Of a DNA stretch of 60,000 nt, positions 10,619 through 21,384 are shown piece after piece; the stretch's first letter is position 1, and every line of letters begins with the position of its first letter. Origin of the DNA: Bolinopsis microptera (Eukaryota; Ctenophora; Tentaculata; Lobata; Bolinopsidae); contig NC_087081.1 in the NCBI RefSeq assembly GCF_026151205.1, positions 11,721,113-11,781,112 on the forward strand, written 5' to 3'. The position numbers were made by a program, and so were the translations under genes. The notes under the pieces were generated by a model, which was not told where the DNA came from, made no database searches, and saw only the letters and a list, made by a program, of their open reading frames with translations.

Positions 10619-10865
10619 CTTAACCCCTGGTTGGGGGAAACAACTCATGTCCATTTTAAAATTAATAGAGATAGTACGTGTTGGTACTTTTTTGGCTGGC
10701 TGGGTTTCAGCATTCAAGACTGCTGGATTAACCTTTTGTTTCGTCTAGAAACTCATATAGCGCTTTATTTTTGTTTTTCTTAACCTTGACGATATACATG
10801 ATACACAATACTGGCTAACAGTCTCCACGACGTTCGAAATCCTGATTAACGCTATGTACCGGGCC

Positions 10866-10997
10866 TTCACCTAGTATAGCCATGAGTCTACGTGACGCGC
10901 TTGTTTCACAAGTAGAACTAAAATGTCCTGTGCCTCCTACCGCCTACGGCGGTCGCGCGCTACTGCAAGTGAGATCAGAGGGCTTTGGATAGAGCAA
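10866..10997 (+). mobile_element. Short element with 9-bp target duplication, longer copy
   Basis: A 132-bp element, start ttcacctag, end tagagcaa, flanked by taccgggcc at 10857-10865 and 10998-11006. It is the longer relative of the 85-bp insertion in the actin 2 promoter. A 9-bp duplication would fit Mutator-like elements; a retroposed short element is the alternative. Confidence 0.75.
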
Positions 10998-11006
10998 TAC
11001 CGGGCC

Positions 11007-11630
11007 GTGTAACCATATTTATATTGAAGTAAATTCATTCGAATATTCTAAAATTTACAATTAGAACTTATAGTAGAGGCTCTTACGGGCATTGTCTGCT
11101 CGATACGTTAGGGACCCCAGATACACCTTACTAGACGTATTTTTGACCGTAGAATCGATTGAAAGTGGTTTCAAGATGATTGGACTGATTGTTTACAATC
11201 TGCCGCACAAGATTGTATAAAAATAAAACAAATCCCTCTATTTGTTCTGAGGTAAAAATCCAAAAAAGTGGTAAAAATTTTGACTTTTTTGCTTGAAGTT
11301 TGAATAATTTTTTGCAGTTGTATTAAATCAACCCAAAAATAGTCACATCGTGTTTGCCTAAATTTTTCCTTTCCGAGAAGTACCCACTTTATATACTTTA
11401 TCGAAGTTTGAATATTGTCACTCCGCAAGCGTTTTTGCCAAATTTTCGCCGCGCACTACGCGCAAAAGCATTTAGTTGTTATCAATTGGCACCCGCGCGT
11501 TCATCATAAATTTCAAACAGCTATAACTCAGCGAGATTATGTCCGTTCTAACTCATATTTTCACACTAAATAGAAAATAATGTAATCTTATTGATATGAT
11601 ATCACTGCCGAACAATAATCGGGTGATGCC
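11007..11630. other. Non-coding stretch
   Basis: AT-rich, no gene recognised; ends at the first family-2 transposon. Confidence 0.45.
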
Positions 11631-11713
11631 TTACTGGGCCGCGCTCAGCCTGTTATTCCGTCTAATCTCTATTGTTTACCAACATTAAAGCCTGGGGTCC
11701 TCATATCAGGTAA
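11631..11713 (-). mobile_element. Non-autonomous DNA transposon, family 2, copy A (inverted)
   Basis: An 83-bp element with ends TTAC..GTAA, flanked by perfect 8-bp copies of GTGATGCC (11623-11630 and 11714-11721). It is in reverse orientation to copies B-D. It sits head to head with copy B around a piece of family 1, giving a potential large hairpin from 11631 to 11827. Confidence 0.85.
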
Positions 11714-11745
11714 GTGATGCCTTGTCATACGTTGTATGACCCGCT

Positions 11746-11827
11746 TTACCTGAGGACCCCAGGCTATTATGTTCATTAACATAATATAAAGATTTGGCGG
11801 AATGACAGGCTGAGCGCGGCCCAGTAA
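11746..11827 (+). mobile_element. Non-autonomous DNA transposon, family 2, copy B
   Basis: An 82-bp element, left end TTACCTGAGGACCCCAGGC, right end GAGCGCGGCCCAGTAA. Its 8-bp flanks do not match, so one side has probably been rearranged with copy A. Confidence 0.8.
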
Positions 11828-11944
11828 ATCACTCCTATGACATATAATAAGGTTAAAATGCGCCCCTGACGAGATATTGGCGAAAAACTGTTTCGAACAC
11901 GTGATAAGACTGTATATAATATAGGAAGTTAGTCTATTTCTCGT

Positions 11945-12060
11945 TAGGGTTCCGGTTATAAGGGTTTCAGCATATGCTTTTGCATTAAGCTTGAGGATTG
12001 GTTACGATTAGGGTTATAGTGGTTAGGGTTGGGATCGATCAGATTAAAGGGTTAGGGTTT
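11945..12060 (+). repeat. Degenerate TTAGGG-like tract
   Basis: Scattered 'gttagggt' and 'ttagggtt' strings at irregular spacing; not an array. It is an interstitial telomere-like tract or simple-sequence decay. A second such tract, in CCCTAA orientation, lies at 30462-30545. Confidence 0.5.
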
Positions 12061-12208
12061 CGAATAATCTTTCAGGACCATTTTGCAGCTAGAGAACGGG
12101 TTGAAAAGTCATATCACGTGACAGTCGAGTTTAAAGTGATTAATTATAATATAATCATCATTAATATAATTAATATAATCATCTGCATCATTCCGAGTTG
12201 ACCTTGTA

Positions 12209-12308
12209 ATTGTATCACGTTGTGACCCCCACGGTCGTCCTGACGATACAGGCAACAGGGGAGCCGCGCACTTCGTGCGCGGCGGGTCATACAACGTATG
12301 CATGACGA
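12209..12308 (-). mobile_element. Non-autonomous DNA transposon, family 1, copy 2 (inverted)
   Basis: The reverse complement of the 10470-10618 element, about 100 bp, with the CCGCGCAC/GTGCGCGG hairpin and the 'cgtcatac'-type end. 'gttgacc' is found on both sides, so a target duplication of 7-8 bp is likely, but the right end is rearranged (an extra 'catgac'). Confidence 0.65.
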
Positions 12309-12444
12309 AGTTGACCATTGTTAATTGTCTGGCCCAGCGCGCGCTACTTCGTAGTACTTGCCATCTATCGGGCTAATATTTCGAGAAAAAAGCGGCGCGC
12401 GCTACTTTGAAGAAATAATTTGACCATTGTTAATGGTCTGGCCC

Positions 12445-12528
12445 TTACCTGAGGACCCCAGGCTATTATGTTCATTAACATAAATAATAAATATTTGGCG
12501 GAATGACAGGCTGAGCGCGGCCCAGTAA
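12445..12528 (+). mobile_element. Non-autonomous DNA transposon, family 2, copy C
   Basis: An 84-bp TTAC..GTAA element between perfect 8-bp copies of TCTGGCCC (12437-12444 and 12529-12536). It is nearly identical to copy B, so its movement was recent. Confidence 0.88.
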
Positions 12529-12730
12529 TCTGGCCCTAATTCGTAGCACTTGCCGTCGTAACATTTCGAGAAGAAAGCGGCGCGCGCTACTTCGAAGAAA
12601 TTTAGACGAGTAACATCCGTCAACATCCTGAGAAGCTCGAAAAGAGGGCCGCACGTCGCTCGTGCATTGGGATTGGACGGTCATTGTCATACGTTGTATG
12701 ACCCGCCGCGCACGAAGTGCGCGGCTCCCC

Positions 12731-12801
12731 TTACCTGAGGACCCCAGGCTATTATGTTCATTAAGATTTGGCGGAATGACAGGCTGAGCGCGGCCCAGTA
12801 A
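12731..12801 (+). mobile_element. Non-autonomous DNA transposon, family 2, copy D (nested)
   Basis: A 71-bp TTAC..GTAA element inside family-1 copy 3. It is flanked by 8-bp GGCTCCCC at 12723-12730 and 12802-12809. The uninterrupted sequence is seen in family-1 copy 1 (about 10513), which proves the duplication. Part of the middle of the element is deleted relative to B and C. Confidence 0.9.
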
Positions 12802-12821
12802 GGCTCCCCCTGTATCGTCGA

Positions 12822-12956
12822 AGACGATACAGACGATACAGACGATACAGACGATACAAACGATACAGACGATACAGACGATACAGACGATACAGACGAT
12901 ACAGACGATACAGACGATACAGACGATACAGACGATACAGACGATACAGACGATAC
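12822..12956 (+). repeat. 9-bp minisatellite, 15 units
   Basis: Fifteen head-to-tail units of agacgatac, one with a single change. It grew from a motif present once in the other copies of the host element. Confidence 0.92.
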
Positions 12957-13002
12957 TATAGTGAAGCGACAGTGGGGGTCACCACGTGATACAAGACGGT
13001 CA

Positions 13003-13627
13003 TGGGTTCACCTAGCCACGAGTCCACGCGTATATTAGCGTTGCATAGTTTTGCAAATATAATTTTTTAAACAAAATTTTACTATCTCATAATACCAAAA
13101 TAACATTTTTGGAATAGTTCAAAAGAAATTGTTAAGTTTTTATTTTTGACGATCTGAGACAACAAAAAATCAATTAAAAAAAAGAACTTTGTTGATGTAA
13201 ACAGTTTAGATTTGAATTTGGAGCCACAAGGCCAAGATTAATATTTAAATCATAAATGTTTCTCCCAATATTTGAGATAGGGAATATATTGATTTTTTGA
13301 AGGGTTGTTTTATATAGGGTCATTGTGACAATTATGTGTATATTGTTTGAATAATTTTACTATTGAATTAAAAATTAATAAAAAACAAAAAGTATTTTAC
13401 CAAAAAAACGGATTTGATTAAGTGCGCCGAGCTTGGAGCTAGTACGTCGTTTACTTTTATTCATCTCCCCATTCAATGAAAGATCTCAAATCGATAAATT
13501 TTCGGAAGACATTTTACAGAATCAAATAAAAGTACATGGCTTTATATATATATATATATATATAATTTTATTGAGAGTACTTTATTGCACAGTTGGGGTG
13601 GATGATTTAATAATTACTTAAATTATC
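13003..13627. other. AT-rich non-coding stretch up to the gap
   Basis: No gene. It begins with a fragment 'ttcacctagccacgagtc' related to the 9-bp-TSD elements and contains an (AT) microsatellite near 13543-13564. Confidence 0.5.
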
Positions 13628-13727
13628 NNNNNNNNNNNNNNNNNNNNNNNNNNNNNNNNNNNNNNNNNNNNNNNNNNNNNNNNNNNNNNNNNNNNNNNNN
13701 NNNNNNNNNNNNNNNNNNNNNNNNNNN
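13628..13727. other. Assembly gap (100 N)
   Basis: Exactly 100 N, a placeholder for a gap of unknown size at the edge of the transposon cluster. Confidence 0.99.
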
Positions 13728-13857
13728 AAAAGATCAAAAAGTATTCATTGACATGTGCTTAGTGTAAATCAAAACCCAATCGATTTTCGATTTGCCTACA
13801 AAATTAACCAAATCAACATTCCACAAGAATCCCGGTAAATGGGGGTTATACTTAACG

Positions 13858-16523
13858 TCACCCACCTTCGTCAGGAGTGTGGACCATGTACTCATAGTGA
13901 GGAGGTCTCTCCACCGGATCTTCCTCCGGCACGTCCGGTAGGTCCGTCTCACTCAACTCTGGTTCCTTTCCGACAAACATCCTCATCTTACCCGCAATTC
14001 CTCCAGCTCCTGGGGAGGGGAGGGTTTCACATTTTTGACATAATCAACATTTTCAACAAATTTTGTAGGTGCTAAAATAATACTGTTTTGAATTAAATGC
14101 ATCATGGTGTAGGTCTGTACTTGTATGATGCATTATTTTATTTTTGTAAAAATTTTATTTGTGCTTGGATTAAAAACCTTATTTTGGAGCTCTATCAATT
14201 GTATATTTAAGTAAACTGGGTGGGAATTTAGAGCCATAAGTGGCAGTGCGACAATTTGGACAATAGTCGCATTTACATACATTTATTGTTAATTGTTAAG
14301 TGCACTCTAGACAGAAGTCATACATTGCCTTTGTTTGTATAAGCTATTTTAGTAAATATGTAGGTGCTTTGCTTGTACATTGTCTTCCCTCACTTTACAT
14401 CTTGATGCTTATTCACTTAACACTCAGAACCACTACTTTATAAAGGTTATATGGAGGAAGATGACTTTCTCGGTCACAACCAGTTTCTAATCTACAACAA
14501 ATCCTACCACCGAGCACGACTAGCACAATGGGGTCCCGGTCACACGGTGGTGGGCACATATGAACACGGTCTGAATCCAAACCAACTGTGGACCTTGGAG
14601 GCACACCCTTATAGGCCGGGGACTTATTACGTTGTAAATGAGAGGAACCCCCAACACAGACTAGCTAACCATAAACACAACTTTATCGTGTACAACGGTC
14701 CTCACTTCAATGATCAGCTCTTTAGGTTTGTGAGTAACGATGACGGGTACTATTCCATCCAGAGTGCTCACTATCCAGAGGATTGGCTTACCAAACATGG
14801 AGTTGAGAATAGCCAGGTCTCTTTCAGAGAGTTCGACGGAGGAGACGATCAGTTGTGGCGACTTGTCCCCCGGTTCCATGCTCGGTTGTACGACCGGGAA
14901 GTGTTTCACTTCGACAACAGACAAGGTAGCAACCCCATTGTACGTGAGATATCCGTTACCACAGGGGTCCGACGAACCTCCACCTCCTCAATTAATAACC
15001 AGACTACTTACAAGAAATCTATATCTGCTGCTCTAGAGTTAGCTGTTGAGGTGTTGGATCTGGGTGTTCGTCAAGCAATAGAGTACGAGAACGAACTACA
15101 GACATCATTCTCTCAGGACGTTGAACAGTGCTGGTCTCAGACGGAGAATATAACATTCACTGTTCCCCCGAGAAAGAACTTTAAGGTTGTTCAGAGAGGT
15201 GTGAAGTTTGAGGGACAACTTGCAGCGGATACCTGTGTTCTGCTGACTAATATCCAGGTGTTTGAGAGCGAATCTTTACAGTTTGATGAGTCAGAATATT
15301 TATCTGACTAGATATTGCGCTCTGAATTTGACACTGAAACTCGGACAGTACGGCGAACATGTGAGGAATATTTGTTAAAACTGAAGAATGTGCTGTCTGC
15401 ATGATGCATGATGCAATGTAGAGACAAATTAGGGTTGAAATATAAGTATTTAGACAAACTAACCGGAACCTTTATTTTAGGCTACAATGAAACTTTTGAG
15501 TCAGTTAACCTAATTAAACTCACAAGCTCAGATGATTGGTGTTGAAATGATGAATATTACCAATTATCATGTTAATGTTGTTAATTTTCATCAATATTTG
15601 ATTCCCAGATATCGCAAGGCATCAAAATACAAGTGCTGTATTACAAAGCACATTGCCAATAGTTAATAATAAAGTATATTATATGTACTATACTTATTAC
15701 TCTATTGCAATGCTCTTAGATGATGTTTACGAAGGCTTAACTTTATTGCTATGCTCCTTCATCAAGATAATCAATGCACAACTTACCAAGACCATCGCCA
15801 GGAACCCCAAAGGTAGGAGCTTCGAAAGATAGACCGCCAACTGATTGGTAACAAATGATTAATTTCTGTAGATACTGTACTTAAATGTCTGGAGATCTAT
15901 TTCTAGCAAGGTTTGGACACGGGGAACTGCTTTAAAGGAAGATGCTTCTGGATATGATGCTAAGGTTGCTGTTGTATGCCAAGGATTTCTAATTTATCTA
16001 ATTAATTGCTGCTGTGAGTACAGTATTACTGTGCCTTGTATTCTTTGGATCATTGTAGAATGTAGATGTGTCCTGTTTGTTAAGATGGGATGTGCCAATT
16101 TTTGTCATCATCATGCTAAAAATACAGGTAATGATTTTGGTTACCTCGAAGATTCATCCATTCAGTAACTTTCCATCAGTTATCAACGACAATTGGATCC
16201 TATCAAATACCCTTCGAGGTAAGTACAAGAAATGTGGGGTAACTTTACCAAACCGGTTAACCAACAATCAACATTTACACTTGATTTACATACACTAAGG
16301 TTGTAAGTTTCAGTTTGTTGTAAGTTTTCAGTTATAGTATTATAATAAACTCACTCTTTGTTCGTTTGGGACGTTTCTTCGGTAGACCTATTTCAGTCAT
16401 CTTTGGATTACCATCCTCGTCAATGCCTGAGATTTTAAATCTGATTTAAAATTTGGAAGTCTTACCAACAATATTATAATATGTGGGATTCTCAAATATA
16501 TCAACTTTATTTTGGTTATCCAT
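13858..16523 (-). CDS. Small FxNPxY-motif protein, four exons
   Basis: The exons, in transcript order, are 16529-16466, 16426-16355, 15840-15787 and 14009-13858 (stop TGA). All junctions are AG..GT with phases 1-1-1, and together they read without a stop. From the Met at 16523 the protein has 111 residues. It begins MDNQNKVDIFENPTYYNIV, giving FENPTY, a match to the FxNPxY motif bound by PTB domains and endocytic adaptors. It then has a basic stretch KKRPKRTK, a Gly-rich segment and an acidic Pro-rich end with HYEYMV. The first exon shown is preceded by a good acceptor, so a further upstream exon must exist (5' UTR, or a membrane segment if this is only the tail of a receptor). Its last intron contains an oppositely oriented gene. 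No orthologue is recognised. Confidence 0.65.
14451..15311 (+). CDS. Beta-trefoil lectin with candidate pore-forming (aerolysin-type) module
   Basis: An intronless gene for 286 residues, read from ATG at 14451. Residues 8-140 hold three evenly spaced motifs, QLW (45), QLF (89) and QLW (134). That 44-45-residue period is the signature of a ricin-type beta-trefoil. Residues 145-286 are beta-rich, with a Ser/Thr-rich stretch around 170-190, and resemble the pore-forming half of beta-trefoil/aerolysin-like cytolysins; this second assignment is inference. There is no signal peptide, so it would act inside cells or leave by another route. TATAAA lies only 7 bp before the ATG, too close to drive it in the usual way. 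AATAAA is at 15668-15673. The gene sits wholly within the last intron of the FxNPxY gene on the opposite strand. Confidence 0.75.
   Translation: MEEDDFLGHNQFLIYNKSYHRARLAQWGPGHTVVGTYEHGLNPNQLWTLEAHPYRPGTYYVVNERNPQHRLANHKHNFIVYNGPHFNDQLFRFVSNDDGYYSIQSAHYPEDWLTKHGVENSQVSFREFDGGDDQLWRLVPRFHARLYDREVFHFDNRQGSNPIVREISVTTGVRRTSTSSINNQTTYKKSISAALELAVEVLDLGVRQAIEYENELQTSFSQDVEQCWSQTENITFTVPPRKNFKVVQRGVKFEGQLAADTCVLLTNIQVFESESLQFDESEYLSD
15312..15786. other. Remainder of the host intron
   Basis: 3' flank of the lectin-type gene with AATAAA at 15668-15673; no other gene. Confidence 0.5.
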
Positions 16524-16970
16524 TTTCTCCTGAATAGGCGACCAAACCTAATCGGTAATTCTAGCATTGAGACGTTAAACAATAAATGCAACAGCCAACT
16601 AACCATGAAGAGGATTAAGAAATTGGTGAACTTGACATATGATCTTATAAAGATCGATCAATAACGTGAAACTATTCAGGAAATGATGACAAATTTCTGA
16701 CATTGTGAATATCGATTCCGAAGAAATTGAGAAATCAGAATTAATGCTGCTGCAATATAGCACTTGTCTATCATTTTCGATATACTTTACTGATTATTTT
16801 GATTCGATAAGGATGGCATTATCGTTTTATTTTTTAATAATCAGTTCACAGTTTTTTTATATCTAAATAACATATATATAATAAACACATTACGAATATA
16901 ATTACACCTGTAATTAGGCCTGTTATCAGCTAATCACTCATCGAATAATTAATTTCTTATTGAATAGTTA

Positions 16971-19900
16971 TTAAGATAACTCACTGTATTCACTCTCTGC
17001 ACCGCTGTCCTCATGTTCCGACCCTTCCATGAAATCTTTACCTTTTCCTCGAATTTTACCGAAAATCGATTCTGTTAAATGCAAAACAAGTCAGCTAAAT
17101 CTCAAAAATATAAAAATGTTTGACTCATGATTAACTTATTGCTTAAAATTAGTATCTAAATTAGAATTCTAAGTGCAAATATACCCTTGTATGCATTTAA
17201 GCATGAAAGTGATAGTGATTCGTGCATCGTGATTCGTGCATCGTGCATCGTGCTATGTGCATTGTGCATTTTATATTTTATATATTGTATTTGCACCGGG
17301 CAGTGTGTCGTGGCAATTCTGGATATGGTTCTTTTGAAGCAGTACCTAGTCCAAACCGAGTGTAGAAAACTCTACAGTTATAAAATAAATTACAAATTTT
17401 AAATATTGAAATTGAAATAATAAATTACGGAACGAATTTCACGCTAAAGTTTCACAGAAACATAAATTTAAATTGAAATAAACTTACTATCTGACTCTTT
17501 GTTTTTGGCATCGAGTTGCTCTTGTCTGAGTGCTTCCAACGCTTTCTTTATCCTGACTAGATCGAAGTTCTGTTCATTGTTAGTGGCTGACTCTTTTTCT
17601 AGTTCCATACTCGTGTTTTTAATTTCGTCTTTCTGAAAGTAGGGAAGACATTAAAAGTTTATAATCGAAAGTGACACTGACATCAAGAGCCGATGGACCA
17701 GGACAACAGCTGTTTTCCAAGGAGGCCCAAAGTATCTATATTATATCTCAAATTCTACAACCGGTACGGCTCTGCACACATGATATCTCTCTCTGCCATG
17801 AAACATGGCTAACCTCTTAAACTATGATTTAAAACTTCAACCTTAAAACTAAAACTCAACTGGGCACTCCTGTGTCACCAAACTAGACAAATAAGTAATT
17901 TTAGATTATTATATTTTTCTATATTTGTATAATAAGTATATTGACGTAGTGGATGATTGAGGGGGTTTCAAGCACAGGTCACTCTCAAATCCAAAGATAA
18001 GCAGTGGCCTTCGGCACTTGAAACCTCTTCAAACCTCCCCTGATTTATTTATTATTGATATTGTTTGATTGTGCCGTAAAAATAAATATTTTTGTATTAC
18101 ATTTTTATTTTATTATTGGATTACCGGTTTCAGCCCTAGGTCAAGAGCTGTAGAACCGAAAGATTAAAATATATGTTGCTATAAAAAATCGATTTTGAGA
18201 GATAAGGAAGTGTTTATAGGTTCTGAAACCTAGCTAAATCGGTTTTTGTGCAATTTTAGGTCAGAAACGGTCATCAAAATGAGTTAATAAGAAGGTCGAT
18301 TTCTCGGTTATTTTTGAGCTTTCCTTCAGAAAATAATTCGGGCCCTAACAAGAAGGCGTTACAAGCGTCTCTTCATCCTCCTGAACATGTATTCGTTCTA
18401 AAATGTAAACAACAAATTATCACCTCCTCAGCCTCCTGAACATGTACTCACTATTAAAGTAAACAAACAATTATCACCTCCCCGCCAGTATCCACATCTA
18501 TTTATTGAATAATAATTATTACGGTATTTCCTGTTGTGAAGGTAAAAAACACTTACCACCACTCCAAATTCTTCGTCCACTCTGGCCGTTTCATCAGAGA
18601 CCCTTGTGTTCGTCTCAGCAAACTGTTTAGCACTGCTCTCCTGGTGGCTCTTTAACTCTTCGTCTACCTCTTGGAGCTGGTAAACAGAATTTATGCAAAA
18701 AATCGAATGAAGAAAATTTGATGCAACGTTCGCATAATAAAAAAAACCAGGCTTCACTTTGGGATGATATCCAAAATTAGCGTGACTTGATGTGCAGACT
18801 GCAGAGAAACTTTATCTACCAGAGATGAACCGATCAAGTTTTCTACCTGGACGAATGTTTCGTTGAGTTCTCGTTTTATCTTGTCAGTTCTGACTCCCAA
18901 TTCGCCCAGCTTGTCCTCGTGTTCTTGTATTGTTTCACTCATTCCGTTTTGCTGACGGGCATATTGTTTTAATAAATTAACAAATAAAATAATTGATAAG
19001 CAGTGATCAATCATTTATAATTTATTTTAATGACAGATGAATATTTCTATTTAGAGACCCATGGAATAAAAGAATAATAAAATACCTCTCTGGACAGGCG
19101 CTCGTGTTTCCTCATAAGTTCTTTGGTTGATATGTCAACTTCCATCCGGAATGCTTTCTTCAATTCCTTTCTAACATTCTCTCCTGTTTCCTCTATCTAT
19201 AGCAATGGAAAGCAATGAAGAAATGGTCCACTAAAATGTTAATGAATAATCATCAAATCAATGCATACATTTAACAAACCTTCAAGTTCAAAAATGGTTA
19301 CATCTCACCAATTGAGTGGTATCAGTTTGGAACGCTGTCATCTTATCCATGAGCTGCTTTTGCTCCCTCTCCAGTCTGATAAGATGATCTCTCTGTTTCA
19401 AAACCCTTTCTTTTAATCTCACTGTCTCCTCCCATCTCCTCTCTTTCTGCATCGCCTGTGTAAGTTATTTTATGAGTTAACGTTATGTGGAAATTCAATT
19501 GTTCTAACTAAACTCCGCTCAAATTTAGATATAAGTAAGATTAAGTGTCGTTGTTGTTTTCTAATTTGTGTCAATCCTTACCTCTTCGTAATCGGTGAGG
19601 CAGCAGTTAAATAGTTCCCCCGCCCTCTGACACATCTGGCCGTACGTGAAGAAACAACGCTGTCCACATCCCATATCATCGGGGTCGATCTTACCAGCTG
19701 AAAGTATTTTAACTTGTTATCAGGTTACTCATTTTCTTATGAGAATTTGTTAGGACACAAGGTCTGATAAGGTAGTTTAACTACTTGATATCCGAAAAAA
19801 TCCAAGATAATTTTATCCGTAGAGGACGTTCTCGCGTGAGGACCCCCTCGAGAGGATTGTCTGTCGAAAAGAAGTAGCACTAGCAGTCTACACAACTGTA

Positions 19901-20078
19901 ACGCATATTTAAATAACATTTTGTTTGAGGGTGGAGATCAAATGCTTGTGTGCAGACCGTTCCTGCTTTTTTAAAATGGTCTTAAACAAGTTTACATATT
20001 TATATAGCAACCTTCAATCTCAGCTAGCTTATCAGCCTCATCCTTCTCCTTATCTGACATCCGCTTAACAGACGCCAT
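16971..20078 (-). CDS. 303-residue coiled-coil protein, eight exons
   Basis: The exons, in transcript order, are 20078-20012, 19697-19582, 19455-19309, 19196-19086, 18951-18847, 18676-18557, 17632-17488 and 17071-16971 (stop TAA). All have GT-AG borders, they sum to 912 nt, and the frame is intact. The N-terminus (MASVKRMSDKEKDEADKLAE) is charged. Residues about 30-60 form a Cys-rich segment (CGQRC..YGQMCQRAGELFNCC), and residues about 62-270 are almost continuous heptad-rich coiled coil. The C-terminus is basic (KIRGKGK) and then acidic (EYSELS). There is no signal peptide or transmembrane helix, so a cytoplasmic or cytoskeletal role is likely. I do not recognise the family; ciliary or basal-body coiled-coil proteins are one possibility. 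Confidence 0.82.
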
Positions 20079-20521
20079 AACGATAGTAAAGTATCCACTT
20101 CACCGTACACTTGGCGAAACTTGACGACGATGATGACTACACTTGACTACAGAACTTGACTACATATCACGATATATTACGCTGAACAGTTACACAAACA
20201 CAACAAGCAAACAATAAAGAATAAGCGTATCATCCTAACATCTACATGTACCATGTTTCCGTGATCGGCTGTCAGAAAATTACATGAAACGATCTGCTGA
20301 TAACATTTTCTATAGAATTGGGTGTACTGGTGAATATGATGTCAAATACTCATGTAAGTAAACTAAAAAGCTTAGTATGAACATTGAACAAACAGGGCCA
20401 GCAGCGCAACCAAATACATTAACCATAACATAAAGAATAAAACTCAGTTTATCATCAAAAACATGTGTTCATCATAAGTAAAGCACAATTTTTACAGAGA
20501 AATTCAGATATTTTTACTTAC

Positions 20522-20546
20522 GATCATCCTTGACCTTAGCAGGCAT
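20522..20546 (-). CDS. Possible alternative first exon of the coiled-coil gene
   Basis: ATG at 20546 opens the short frame MPAKVKDD, followed by a perfect donor (C|GTAAGT). The exon ends in phase 1, the same as the annotated first exon (20078-20012), so it can splice to exon 2 at 19697 in frame. It would give an isoform with a different N-terminus from a promoter about 470 bp upstream. Confidence 0.4.
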
Positions 20547-21286
20547 CAGGTCCACAAATTCAGTCAAAAATCAGGAAAAGTCACACCGATCTCTCTTATC
20601 TCAATCCTGGTGTGAACAAACAGACGATAAGAAAGTGGAAAGTGAGATGATACACAAGAGAGCTTACTTTTACACAGGGACCTCAACACTTAAATACACG
20701 ACAAGCTATTATAATTATACCTGAAGTGAGGCGGTTGCCTGTTATCAAACATTGTAAGTTTGTAACGTGAATGGTGGATTTAGGGTCCCCCTAAATAAAT
20801 CTCATCCATATTATAAGGGGGCAAGGAAATTGAAGGTGTGGCACAAAATCGGGGAAAGGAAAAAATTCGTGCAGCAGCAAAATCAGCATAAAATCTGTAT
20901 CAATTAGATCTGGATACTAGTGGATACTGGAGAGGTGAACCAGTTTCGTTTTGAAAAGTGGGTTTGATTGTTTAATGATGGTCACGTGTCAGATCAAATA
21001 ATATGGTTCACATTCCCACTAGTATCTGGTATCCACATCTATTCATGAGTATTATTTATTCAATAAAAAATATATGTACTTACAATTTTGATCCGGCCAA
21101 AATTAACTCTGTCCAATGTCCACCAGGAAACAAATCGTATATAACTACTGGTTGGACTTCTGTTATCTCATTCTTTTTTTGGAATAATATCGAATAACGA
21201 TTGTCTAAAACTAGAATTATTATATTTATAGCTCAATTGATTAGGTACGATTAAATTGGATTTATCAATAAGTTTGACTAACTTAC
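20547..21286. other. Mostly non-coding stretch
   Basis: No gene firmly recognised. On the minus strand a good donor (AAAATT|GTAAGTAC near 21083) closes a short open stretch that could be an extra 3' exon of the VMO-I gene, but no clear acceptor or family supports it. Confidence 0.4.
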
Positions 21287-21384
21287 CTGCCACTCAGCCG
21301 TGTAGAATGTAGAATGTAGAATGTAGATGCGACTATAATAAACTGATCTAACTATACCCCTACCCTAGTAAGATGTTAGAAAGA

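Larger units (their letters stand above)
12684..12994 (+). mobile_element. Non-autonomous DNA transposon, family 1, copy 3, with nested insertion and minisatellite
   Basis: A 311-bp copy of the 10470-10618 element between perfect 8-bp copies of GACGGTCA (12676-12683 and 12995-13002). It has been enlarged by insertion of family-2 copy D at 12731 and by expansion of its internal 'gacgataca' motif to 15 units. Confidence 0.88.

Noticed and set aside
10470-12994. Direct and inverted repeats resembling a CRISPR array
   Set aside because: Unit sizes and spacings are irregular, the copies carry target duplications, and the organism is an animal.
16397-16606. Minus-strand frame starting MVSWLLHLLF, looking like a signal peptide
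   Set aside because: It overlaps the first FxNPxY exon in another frame and cannot splice to it.
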